Below, in pieces: positions 48,573 to 55,710 of a stretch of 64,000 nucleotides of DNA. Source of the stretch: a virus; the IMG/VR virus record IMGVR_UViG_3300043331_000919, positions 1 through 64,000 of that record; one strand, given 5' to 3'. A model generated the notes under the pieces. That model did not search any database. It was not told the DNA's origin and saw nothing but the letters and a program-made list of their open reading frames with translations. Each line of letters starts with the position of its first letter. Positions within the stretch are counted from its first letter, which is position 1. A program made the position numbers and the translations under genes.

Positions 48573-48939
48573 CGCCGTTCCTGGTGGCCTCGCGGGCAAC
48601 AGCGCGGAGGTCCAGCTCGATGCAGGCAAAGCAGTCGGGCTCGCCCTCACACCCGGAGTTGTGCTCCCAGCCCGAGTCGCCGTGGATGCTGTCCGCGATG
48701 GCGCTGACCCGCCCGGCGAGGGCGGTGATCTTCGCGGCGAGGTCGGCGGCACCCGCAGCACGAGCCTCGGCCTTGATGCGGGCGACCGAGGCGAGCAGGT
48801 CGCTGACCTCGTGCTCCACGTAGCCGTCGGATGCCTCGTTGTGCAGCGGGCAGATCGCCTCGTGGCATCGGCAGGCAAGGGCGTCCTGCTCCAGCTCGGT
48901 CAGGGTGTCGGTGTGCGCGGCGGCGTCAGGCGTGGTCAT
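48565..48939 (-). CDS. Cys-containing helical protein (124 aa)
   Basis: The product has ACRCHEAICPLHNEASDG, a zinc-like Cys/His group, a long helical stretch (VSDLLASVARIKAEARAAGAADLA) and a second pair (GCEGEPDCFACIELDL). It overlaps the upstream gene by 14 bases. No family recognised; similar small proteins occur in actinophage right arms. Confidence 0.55.
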   Translation of the reverse strand: MTTPDAAAHTDTLTELEQDALACRCHEAICPLHNEASDGYVEHEVSDLLASVARIKAEARAAGAADLAAKITALAGRVSAIADSIHGDSGWEHNSGCEGEPDCFACIELDLRAVAREATRNGDG

Positions 48940-49369
48940 CGGCCACCACTCCCTTGCCTCGGCACCGCCAGCACGGCACGTCGCTTCCTTGCTGGTGGTC
49001 GATTCCGGCCCCCTTGCACCACGAACAGGTGGTGTCGGCCTCGCGGGTGGGCTGACTGTCGGGCACAGGGTCGAAGGCGGCGCGAGGGCAGTCGGGAAAG
49101 TGCCACCACTGGTTCGCCGCGAACGCCTCGGAGCCACAGGTGCAGGGCTGGCTGTCGGCGGACCCAGCGAGACGGTCCTGGGCGAGCAGGTCTCCGACGA
49201 TGCTCTCAGCCTCGGCGCGCAGGCGCTCCCAGCCCTCGGCTGTCCCCTTCGGATCGTCCGGGTCGGGGTCGTCGTACCCGTCGGCGAAGTGCTCGGGGAT
49301 GTTCGCCGACTTGGTGAACTGGAGCGCGTCGAGGATGACGTGCAGGTGGTCGACTGACAGGTCGCTCAC
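48926..49369 (-). CDS. multi-zinc-finger protein (147 aa)
   Basis: GTG overlaps the upstream stop. The N-terminal half is helical (DHLHVILDALQFTKSANIPE); the C-terminal half has CTCGSEAF, HFPDC and a DnaJ-like CSWCKGAGID...CWRCRGKG pair. This last motif is the zinc-centre type of DnaJ and of some phage recombination proteins. Function unknown. Confidence 0.6.
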   Translation of the reverse strand: MSDLSVDHLHVILDALQFTKSANIPEHFADGYDDPDPDDPKGTAEGWERLRAEAESIVGDLLAQDRLAGSADSQPCTCGSEAFAANQWWHFPDCPRAAFDPVPDSQPTREADTTCSWCKGAGIDHQQGSDVPCWRCRGKGVVADDHA

Positions 49370-50049
49370 TCGATCTCCTCTCTCAGGACGTGCTTGATGC
49401 TGGCCTCGTCGACCGGCCAGAGCATGTCGTGCAGCGTGAACGTGTGCTTCTCGGCGAGCCACATCACGGTGCCGTTGGCGTCGAACACGGCGAGCGGCTC
49501 GTTCTCTGCGTCGCGGAGCACCATCGCTGCCACTCCGTGGTAGGCGTCTGGGCCCTTGTTCGTCGCGCGGAAGCCGCTGGGCGCGAACGAGCCGCGAGCG
49601 TGCGCGCCGTAGGCGTCCTCGAACGACTCCCGGGCGAGTCGCAGGTTCTCGATCGTGGGCGCAAGGTACGGCGGGCACTGCCAGGCCCAGTCGACCATCT
49701 GCTCGCCGTCCTGGTAGGCCACGGCGAACAGTGCGATCGGCTTGCCGTCCGGGCCGGTGAGCGACTCCCAGCGCCACTCGGTGCCGTCCGGCGCCTGGTA
49801 ACGCACGTTCGCAGGATCCTTCGCCTGCTCCTTCAACATCGCCTTCCTCTCCGGCCACGCGTCGATGGTGGCCGTGATCTTCTTGTAGCCGGAGGCGCCG
49901 ATGCCTCGCAGTCTGCGGACCTGCTTGTTGTCGACCAGCTCGGCGAGCTGTTCGAGCGTGGTGATGCCCGACTGCGCCAACGCGTTGAGCTCCCGAGTTC
50001 CCAGCGCACCCCACGGCTCGGTTGCCCCGAGTTCCACTGAAGTGCTCAT
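49366..50049 (-). CDS. protein with RNA polymerase alpha-CTD-like HhH domain
   Basis: Residues 20-68 (TRELNALAQSGITTLEQLAEL, then RRLRGIGASGYKKITATI) match the helix-hairpin-helix fold of the RNA polymerase alpha C-terminal domain and related DNA-binding HhH domains. The rest of the 227 residues is alpha/beta with no known family (WRWESLTGPDGKPIALFAVAY; VDEASIKHVLREEIE). It could mimic alpha-CTD to alter host transcription, or simply bind DNA. AACGCACGTT at 49800-49809. Confidence 0.6.
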   Translation of the reverse strand: MSTSVELGATEPWGALGTRELNALAQSGITTLEQLAELVDNKQVRRLRGIGASGYKKITATIDAWPERKAMLKEQAKDPANVRYQAPDGTEWRWESLTGPDGKPIALFAVAYQDGEQMVDWAWQCPPYLAPTIENLRLARESFEDAYGAHARGSFAPSGFRATNKGPDAYHGVAAMVLRDAENEPLAVFDANGTVMWLAEKHTFTLHDMLWPVDEASIKHVLREEIE

Positions 50050-50306
50050 TCCTCTCCTCCTTCTCGATTGCGGTTGAGCGGGTCGCTCTCCCCGCGGGCG
50101 ACCCAGTACTCGTTCATCACGAGCCCGTGAGCGAGGATCAGTCGGTCGGCGAGCAGCTGCAGCTGACGCGACTGCTGCACCCTGGCCTCCCGCTCCCGCT
50201 TCGGGCCTCTGTTGTCTCCCGAGTCACGGTGATCGGCACCGTGAAGTTCATCGGTCAGGTCCAGCACGTCGTCGAGCACGCTCTGCACCTTGGACAGGTC
50301 GATCAC
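50046..50306 (-). CDS. small helical protein (86 aa)
   Basis: GTG start with four-base overlap. A helical first half (LSKVQSVLDDVLDLTDELHG), a basic linker and a second helix (QQSRQLQLLADRLILAHGL) suggest a helical hairpin. No known family. Confidence 0.5.
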   Translation of the reverse strand: MIDLSKVQSVLDDVLDLTDELHGADHRDSGDNRGPKREREARVQQSRQLQLLADRLILAHGLVMNEYWVARGESDPLNRNREGGEE

Positions 50307-50620
50307 CCGTCACCTCCATCCAGCCAGAGCTCTACGAGCTCGCGGTTGTCCAGGTCGATGGGGGCCTCGTGGATCGTGTCCGACTCCGGCCACCAGAAGG
50401 GATCGCGAGTGCAGGTGTCCGGTCGATCTGCGAGTGGCTCGAAGACGATGTGCGCCCCGCCCGTAGTTGGTCGCGTCAGGTTGGCGAAGCGATCCCGAGT
50501 CTTCGCAGGCAGCTCTGAGAGGTCGCGAACGACACCGGGCAGCCCGATCCACTCGAACTGATTCAGGGGTGGCGAGGCGCGCGAGATCAGCACACGGTCG
50601 CCGGGGCGGAACCTACTCAT
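50303..50620 (-). CDS. small SH3-like barrel protein with WLD tail
   Basis: The 105-residue product starts MSRFRPGDRVLIS, a typical small-barrel start, then strands through GGAHIVFEPLADRPD. It ends PIDLDNRELVELWLDGGDG. Its ATG is seven bases after GGAGGAG within the upstream gene's WLD-coding DNA, a clear case of the tail supplying the SD. Confidence 0.65.
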   Translation of the reverse strand: MSRFRPGDRVLISRASPPLNQFEWIGLPGVVRDLSELPAKTRDRFANLTRPTTGGAHIVFEPLADRPDTCTRDPFWWPESDTIHEAPIDLDNRELVELWLDGGDG

Positions 50621-50888
50621 CGAGCCACTCCTCCAATGCCTCGCGGTCGTCGATCGGCACCACGCGGCCGAGGTAGGCGACCCGCTGCTCGCGGGTGACC
50701 TCCAGCACGTTGCCTTCGACCGGAAGGGCGTAGACGCGTTCCCCATTGACGAAGGGCCCGGGCCGGAGCGGGTCGACGCACAGCCAGGTCTCGGCGAATG
50801 GCCGCATGCGCCGGTCTACGCGCGCGAACCGGTCGCCGGGCCGCAGGTCGATCGCAAGGATGATGGGCGGCGCGAGGTCGTCAGTCAT
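50613..50888 (-). CDS. small SH3-like barrel protein with WLD tail
   Basis: The 91-residue product (AIDLRPGDRFARVDRRM, VNGERVYALPVEGNVLEVT) resembles the neighbour at 50303, and the pair are probably paralogues. It ends VVPIDDREALEEWLDE with TAG. Its start ATG likewise follows GGAGGAG from the upstream gene's tail by seven bases. Confidence 0.65.
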   Translation of the reverse strand: MTDDLAPPIILAIDLRPGDRFARVDRRMRPFAETWLCVDPLRPGPFVNGERVYALPVEGNVLEVTREQRVAYLGRVVPIDDREALEEWLDE

Positions 50889-51027
50889 CGAGGAACTCCT
50901 CCGCTCCATCGCGGGTCGACAGGTCAGGACGCTCGGCCACCCGTTCGGACTCCTGGATCCGGCGGGTCGCCGGGCAGTCGCGGGGCTCATGGTCTCCGTC
51001 GCAAAGTCCGCAGTATGCGTCAGTCAT
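50881..51027 (-). CDS. tiny zinc-knuckle protein with FLD tail (48 aa)
   Basis: The frame from ATG 51025-51027 reads TDAYCGLCDGDHEPRDC, a Cys3/His knuckle, and ends RPDLSTRDGAEEFLDD, a WLD-family tail with Phe for Trp. Its stop lies inside the next gene's start region, and its tail DNA provides that gene's SD (GGAGGAG). It overlaps the upstream gene by 8 bases. Too short for most gene callers but well supported by context. Confidence 0.62.
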   Translation of the reverse strand: MTDAYCGLCDGDHEPRDCPATRRIQESERVAERPDLSTRDGAEEFLDD

Positions 51028-52006
51028 CGAGCATCGCCTCCCGCAGGCCGCGGAGCGCCTCGTGCGCCACCTCCGCGGCAGCCGCCGTCACGTCCTGGTT
51101 CACCTGCAGGTTCTCCATGTGCTCCGTCGCGTTGTTGAGCACCTCGTCGTAGCGGGCCTGCAGCTTGGCGTACGCCGCCGGCGTGATCGACTTCCGCGTC
51201 GACAGCAGCTCGTCGACCTCGCGCGTCAGGTCGCGCAGCGACTGGCTGGCCTCCCGCTCGAACACCTTCGCCATGAACGCGCGTTCCCGCTCTAGGTCGA
51301 CCATCGGGATCATGTTCATGTGGCAGCCACCGCCGAAGCGGCTGACCAGATCTGCGACCCGGGCGAGCTCGTCGTCACGACTGGAGTGCACGAAGTAGAC
51401 GCCGCCCTTGATCTCGATGGCGTTGAGCTTCTTCAGGTAGCTGCGGATGCAGCCGCGGACCTTCTGGCCGTCGAGGAAGTCGTAGTAGTCGTGGTAGCGC
51501 GACACGATGTCCTTCGCCACCTGCTGCACCAGGGTGAGCTCGCCCTTCTCCAGGTTGGTCGGGTTCACCTGCACGCGCAGGTGGGCGGCGCTCTGGTCGT
51601 CGGCCTTGGTGGGCCGGTAGAAGGTGCAGGTGATCGCCTCGGTGTAGGAGAGCCGGCGCTTGCCGCCGTCCTTGACCTCCCGGGTGATCTGGCGGGTGAT
51701 GTAGTTCGGCGTCGAGGAGACCTCGCGGCACAGCAGGTTGCCGGTGCGGTCCTTGGACATCGGGTAGGTGTCCTTGGTGTCCGAGGTGGCCTTCTTGAAG
51801 GCGTCGAGGTACTTGTTCGGCGCCGGCAGGTAGGCCTCGTCGAGGTCGAGGTCGCGGAACCACTTCACCATGTCGTCGCGTCGGATGGGCTCGTCGGTGA
51901 TCGTGAACAGCACGATCCGGCCGAGCAGAACGTCCGTTGGTAGGTCGTTCAGCTCGTCGATGTACGCCCGGAGCTCGGACGGCTTGGACTTCTTCGCTGT
52001 GGCCAT
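51020..52006 (-). CDS. conserved actinophage protein (DUF6744-like, 328 aa)
   Basis: The product (LRAYIDELNDLPTDVLLGRI, WFRDLDLDEAYLPAPNKYLD, DLVSRFGGGCHMNMIPMVD, then a helical C-terminus) resembles a roughly 330-residue family frequent in actinophages that I recall as DUF6744. The DFLDGQKVRGCIRSYLKKL segment is a likely conserved core. Function unknown. Its leader carries CCTCAACGGGAGG, also found before Ku. Two palindromes occur (51276-51285, 51929-51938). Confidence 0.68.
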   Translation of the reverse strand: MATAKKSKPSELRAYIDELNDLPTDVLLGRIVLFTITDEPIRRDDMVKWFRDLDLDEAYLPAPNKYLDAFKKATSDTKDTYPMSKDRTGNLLCREVSSTPNYITRQITREVKDGGKRRLSYTEAITCTFYRPTKADDQSAAHLRVQVNPTNLEKGELTLVQQVAKDIVSRYHDYYDFLDGQKVRGCIRSYLKKLNAIEIKGGVYFVHSSRDDELARVADLVSRFGGGCHMNMIPMVDLERERAFMAKVFEREASQSLRDLTREVDELLSTRKSITPAAYAKLQARYDEVLNNATEHMENLQVNQDVTAAAAEVAHEALRGLREAMLDD

Positions 52007-52030
52007 GGGCCAGCCTCCCGTTGAGGTCTG

Positions 52031-52258
52031 TCAGAGGACGGAGTCGATGTACTCGCGGAGCACCTTCCCGCACAACTCGCAGCGCTCGGTGATGCGCAGA
52101 GAGCCGTTCCGGTCCGGGCTAGGGGCTTCCTCGACCATGTGGTCGTGGCAGTCGTGGTTGGTGATGTTCTCCTCGCGGAACTCGTCGTCCTCGGCCTCGG
52201 CGCGCTCGTACTCGGCCTGGATCGAGTGTGCCCAGGCGATCGGGTCGCGCTCGCTCAC
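52031..52258 (-). CDS. small Cys/His protein (75 aa)
   Basis: GTG overlaps the upstream TGA. The N-terminus is helical (IAWAHSIQAEYERAEAED); HDCHDHM and CELCGKVLREYI form a zinc site. It is the shorter of possible starts, chosen by the GTGA overlap. No known function. Confidence 0.55.
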   Translation of the reverse strand: MSERDPIAWAHSIQAEYERAEAEDDEFREENITNHDCHDHMVEEAPSPDRNGSLRITERCELCGKVLREYIDSVL

Positions 52259-52647
52259 GAGCTCGCCCACCCGAAGAAGACGAACTGGTGGCTCTGCCTG
52301 ACGGGCGCGTCGAGCCACTCGTCCAGGCTTTGACCCGGCGCCGGCTTGTCACTGCCGTCGGCGCGCGGCGGGGCGTCGGGCTCCAGGATCGGGATGCAGC
52401 CGGCCGGGCCCCACTTGTCGGCGATCAGGTGGTGGTCCTCGCTGCACATCCGCTCGGCCAGCGCGATCGCGTCGTGGTGGAGCAGGCCGTTCTTGTGCTC
52501 TGGGATGAGCGTGAACTCGTCCTTCTCGGCGATCGTGCCGGTGTAGCCACCGTGGCCGTGCTCGTAGGCGGCGTCGGACACCGCGCGTTGGAACGCGGTC
52601 TTCGCGTCCGTCCCGGTGGCAACGGTGATGAAGGTCTCGGCTCCCAT
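52255..52647 (-). CDS. conserved phage hypothetical with WLD motif (130 aa)
   Basis: The sequence FITVATGTDAKTAFQRAVSD, then AAYEHGHGGYTGTIAEKDEFT, recalls a hypothetical family of actinobacteria and phages. Near the C-terminus, GQSLDEWLDAPVRQS is an internal WLD peptide. The Cys and His in MCSEDHHL may bind metal. ATG is preceded by an SD in the upstream gene's tail region (AAGGAGG). Confidence 0.65.
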   Translation of the reverse strand: MGAETFITVATGTDAKTAFQRAVSDAAYEHGHGGYTGTIAEKDEFTLIPEHKNGLLHHDAIALAERMCSEDHHLIADKWGPAGCIPILEPDAPPRADGSDKPAPGQSLDEWLDAPVRQSHQFVFFGWASS

Positions 52648-52650
52648 GTG

Positions 52651-52968
52651 TCAGTCCTCCTTGTCGAGCCAGCGCTCGACTGCGTGCGTGTCGTTCATGT
52701 CGGGGATCGCAGACTCGACGACCTCCAGGCAGCGGAAGTCGACGCCGATCGCCATGCTGTCCTCGTCGAGGTCTGTCCCGTTCGAGGCGTAGACGCCGTC
52801 GCCCCAGAGAACCCAGGCGATGCCGGGGCTGCTGGTGTCGATCTCGGTGACCTCGCCCATCGCGCCGATCCCGGCGTATGGCCTGCAGAGACCCTCCGTC
52901 GCTCCGCGGAAGGTCAGGTTGGTCGCGAGGCGCACTCGGTCGCCCTCGCGGATCACGAGTCGAGCCAT
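52651..52968 (-). CDS. small SH3-like barrel protein with WLD tail
   Basis: The 105-residue product begins ARLVIREGDRVRLATNLTF and continues AMGEVTEIDTSSPGIAWVLWG, a classic small-barrel pattern. It ends MNDTHAVERWLDKED. Its ATG lies inside the upstream gene's WLD-coding DNA (GAGGTGGAGGC before ATGGCTCG). Function unknown. Confidence 0.68.
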   Translation of the reverse strand: MARLVIREGDRVRLATNLTFRGATEGLCRPYAGIGAMGEVTEIDTSSPGIAWVLWGDGVYASNGTDLDEDSMAIGVDFRCLEVVESAIPDMNDTHAVERWLDKED

Positions 52969-53285
52969 GCCTCCACCTCCTCGCGGTCTGTGCTCTCCGG
53001 AGCGTCGTACTTCCTGGTGGGCAGGGCCACCCCGGCGTAGCTCTGGATGCAAGCCCAGAGTCGCTCGCCGGCGTCCTTGCACTTGCGGCGCTCCATCGAC
53101 TGGCCGCGCGCCGTGGTGGCCGCGGCGACCGCGTAGAAGACCGCGTTGCGTGCATCTTCGAGCGGGACGCTCTCGCCCTCCGCGAGGCGGAGCAGCACGT
53201 TGCGCCACTCGTCGAGCACCTTCCGCAGCGTGCTCAACTCCCGCGCGTCAGCCCGCCGGGGCTCGGCGAGGTGAATGAACAGCAT
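52953..53285 (-). CDS. helical protein with WLD tail (110 aa)
   Basis: The product is mostly helical (ARELSTLRKVLDEWRNVLLRLAEG, ARNAVFYAVAAATTARGQ) and ends in PESTDREEVEAWLDS. Unlike the barrel paralogues, the tail here follows a helical body, showing it is attached to unrelated folds. It overlaps the barrel gene by 16 bases. Confidence 0.6.
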   Translation of the reverse strand: MLFIHLAEPRRADARELSTLRKVLDEWRNVLLRLAEGESVPLEDARNAVFYAVAAATTARGQSMERRKCKDAGERLWACIQSYAGVALPTRKYDAPESTDREEVEAWLDS

Positions 53286-53293
53286 GGCTCTCC

Positions 53294-54847
53294 TCAGATC
53301 GTCCGGAACAGTTCCTGCACGCCCTCGGGGGAGGCGTTCAGGCTGTTGATGTTCATGCAGCGGTCGGCGAGATCCTTCAGGTTGTTGCGGAACGGCTCGC
53401 CACCGATCTGCAGCCCGTAGCAGCGGATGCCGGCGGACTCGCGCAGCTCGCGCCACTCCTCGATGAACTCGGGGCTGACCCGGCAGTCGTCGTCGGTGAT
53501 GAAGACGACGTCGGGCAGGTCGCGCCCGCCGCGCTGGTAGTCGCGCACGATGTTCGCGGCCATGGCGATGGGCCGCTCGTACTGCGTGCCGCCGGAGAAG
53601 AAGTGCTCGGTGAACTCGATGACCTTCTCGATCGCCATGACGCCGCCGGGGAAGTCGATGCGCCACTGCTGGCTCGGGCTGGAGAAGCCGATGTAGGTGA
53701 AGTCCCGGCCGCCCCGGCGCGCCTGGTCGCACAGCGCCAGCGCCACGGCCTTCGACCACGCCTCGCGGGTGTTGCCCTCGTCGTCGACGCGAGCGCCCAT
53801 CGAGCCGGACTCGTCGCAGACCACGATGATCGGGCCCTTGCCGGCGCGCTCCGGGCCCACGGTCTCCCACTGCATGAGCTGGTGCCGGTGGTAGCGCAGC
53901 CAGAACTGGTCCTCCAGCTCAGGGATCGCCAGCGCGTTGATCTCGTTGGCGACCAGCTTCGCGATGTCGCGGCCAGTGGTGACGTCGCGGCGCTCGGCCG
54001 GCGCGCCGGTGACCTTGCGACGACGCTCGGCGTCCGCGAACTGGCGGAACGCGCCCACGAGGTCGGCGAGCTGCTTGATCTTGCCCCGGTCCAGGCGCTC
54101 CGCGAGGCGCCGGCGCTCCTCGAACGACATGCGCTGCAGCGTGCCGTCCTCCACGCCGTAGCCCTGCATGGCCTCCTGCTCGGCCTCGATCTTGTCCGCG
54201 GCGTCCTTCAGGCCCTTCTTCACCTGCTCCTTGGCCTGCTCGGCGTTCGCCTCGGCGTCGCCCTCGGCCTGCGCCATGGCGGCCATCGCCTGCGCGAGCG
54301 ACTCCGCGGCCTCCTCCTGGCCCTCGCCACTCTGCTGGGCCGCCTGCGCCGCTGCCAGCGCCTCCTGCAGCGCCTGCTGTGCTTGCGCGACGGCCTCGTT
54401 GATCTCGTCGGCGGCCTGCATCATGTCGTCCATGCGGTCGCGCATCGTGATCATGGCCAGCGCGGTGTTGTACTCGTCGAGCTTGGTGTGTGACCGGATG
54501 TAGGAGAACTCCTCGTCCTCGAACATCTGCCCGAGCATCGCGTGCTGCGCGACGTACTCCGGCTTCATCCGCGCCTGCTCGGTGAACCGCGGGTCTGCCT
54601 GGTTGAGCAGGTTGAACAGATCCTGGTAGCCGGCGCGCGCGGTGTCACGCTCCTCGGCGGCCTCGTTGACCTGCTCAGCGAGCGCGGGCACCTGGTCCAG
54701 CGTGGTGAGGTAGGCGAACCGGTCGAACCGGTCGAACTTCACCGCGTGCGTCTCGGTCGGTGTGACCGGCTTCGACGCGGCGACGGGGTCGTCCCAGAAG
54801 TCGTCGCCCTGCGCCTTCGCGATCATCTTGTCGAGGTACTCGCTCAT
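53294..54847 (-). CDS. VWA-domain protein, partner of the MoxR ATPase
   Basis: The 517-residue protein has a long acidic Ala/Gln/Glu coiled-coil region (about 140-235), a basic helical stretch, then a von Willebrand A domain with a complete MIDAS: CDESGSMG (344-351), SGGTQYERP (Thr) and VFITDDDC (Asp). This architecture resembles ViaA/CoxE/CobT-type partners of MoxR AAA+ ATPases. Such pairs remodel or insert cofactors into target proteins. The MoxR gene lies 860 bases upstream in the same operon. Start ATG is four bases inside the upstream stop. Confidence 0.85.
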   Translation of the reverse strand: MSEYLDKMIAKAQGDDFWDDPVAASKPVTPTETHAVKFDRFDRFAYLTTLDQVPALAEQVNEAAEERDTARAGYQDLFNLLNQADPRFTEQARMKPEYVAQHAMLGQMFEDEEFSYIRSHTKLDEYNTALAMITMRDRMDDMMQAADEINEAVAQAQQALQEALAAAQAAQQSGEGQEEAAESLAQAMAAMAQAEGDAEANAEQAKEQVKKGLKDAADKIEAEQEAMQGYGVEDGTLQRMSFEERRRLAERLDRGKIKQLADLVGAFRQFADAERRRKVTGAPAERRDVTTGRDIAKLVANEINALAIPELEDQFWLRYHRHQLMQWETVGPERAGKGPIIVVCDESGSMGARVDDEGNTREAWSKAVALALCDQARRGGRDFTYIGFSSPSQQWRIDFPGGVMAIEKVIEFTEHFFSGGTQYERPIAMAANIVRDYQRGGRDLPDVVFITDDDCRVSPEFIEEWRELRESAGIRCYGLQIGGEPFRNNLKDLADRCMNINSLNASPEGVQELFRTI

Positions 54848-55179
54848 GTGAGCCCTTCCTGCTGCTTGAACTGACGGAGAGCCTTGCGTAGGCCCTCCTC
54901 GTTGTACTCGCTGTCGATCGGGCCGAACTCAGCGCCAAGCGCGAACCGCCACGCGGTGGCTGCGTCGGGCCCGCGGCCCCAGTTGCCGCTGAACTCGACT
55001 TGGTAGACGTCGTCGCTGACCCAGCCCTCGGTGACGCCGTCACCGACGTCCACCAGCCACTTGCCGGCGTCGAGGTCGCCGAGAAAGTAGGCGTCCCCCT
55101 TGCGCTCCTCCAGCAGCGGCTCCGTGTCGTCGAGCCACTCCTCGACCGCGTCGCGATCGCTCGGATCAGGCATCAGCAT
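54844..55179 (-). CDS. hypothetical protein with N-terminal WLD peptide (111 aa)
   Basis: It begins MLMPDPSDRDAVEEWLDDTEP, an N-terminal copy of the WLD peptide, and continues with strands (AYFLGDLDAGKWLVDVGDG, DDVYQVEFSGNW) and an acidic helix (EEGLRKALRQFKQQEG). ATG 55179 follows GGAGGAG of the upstream gene's tail. It is the clearest right-arm example of the peptide at an N-terminus. Confidence 0.6.
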   Translation of the reverse strand: MLMPDPSDRDAVEEWLDDTEPLLEERKGDAYFLGDLDAGKWLVDVGDGVTEGWVSDDVYQVEFSGNWGRGPDAATAWRFALGAEFGPIDSEYNEEGLRKALRQFKQQEGLT

Positions 55180-55453
55180 CGAGGAACTCCTCCGCCTTCG
55201 CGCGGGTGGACAGGTCGAACGCCGACACCCTGATGAGGCACGGGTCGATCCAGAAGTGCTGGCCGGTGCCGAGCACCTCGACGTGGACGTCGTGCCACTC
55301 TTCGACGTGACCACGCACGATGCCGACCGTGCCGGCGTCGACGTACTGCTCGGTCTCCGAGCCGGGCTCGCGCCACACCTCGCCGGCCCTCGTGGAAACG
55401 AGCGTTCCCTCGTCCGGGAACACCGGCGTGTCGACGCAGGCCCAGCCGCTCAT
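55166..55453 (-). CDS. small SH3-like barrel protein with FLD tail
   Basis: The 95-residue product (VDTPVFPDEGTLVSTRAGEVW, VDAGTVGIVRGHVEEWHDV) is a beta protein ending SAFDLSTRAKAEEFLDADA. AACGAGCGTT lies within (55397-55406). ATG overlaps the upstream TGA. Confidence 0.62.
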   Translation of the reverse strand: MSGWACVDTPVFPDEGTLVSTRAGEVWREPGSETEQYVDAGTVGIVRGHVEEWHDVHVEVLGTGQHFWIDPCLIRVSAFDLSTRAKAEEFLDADA

Positions 55454-55710
55454 CCCGCCCGCTCCTCGTCCCACCTGACCTGATCGCCGAGCACGTCGCG
55501 GGTCAACGACAGCGCCTCGCCGCGGATCGCGCCCTTCAGCGCCTTCAGGGCCTCCATCACGAGCGGGCTGGCGGTCTCCACGACCACCACCGCGGAGCCG
55601 TGCTCCACGCTGGAGCCGAGGCAGACCTGCGCCTGCACGCCGCGCTTCAGCTCGCGGATCCCGCGCACCTCGCCCTTCAGCATCGAGGTGCCGTTGCTGA
55701 CGGTGCTCAT
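55450..55710 (-). CDS. small conserved hypothetical (86 aa)
   Basis: The product has GVQAQVCLGSSVEHGSAVVVV and ALKALKGAIRGEALSLTRDVLG, a beta-alpha pattern. It lies directly downstream of the MoxR gene with a four-base overlap. It could be an adaptor for the MoxR/VWA pair; this is inference from position only. Confidence 0.55.
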   Translation of the reverse strand: MSTVSNGTSMLKGEVRGIRELKRGVQAQVCLGSSVEHGSAVVVVETASPLVMEALKALKGAIRGEALSLTRDVLGDQVRWDEERAG

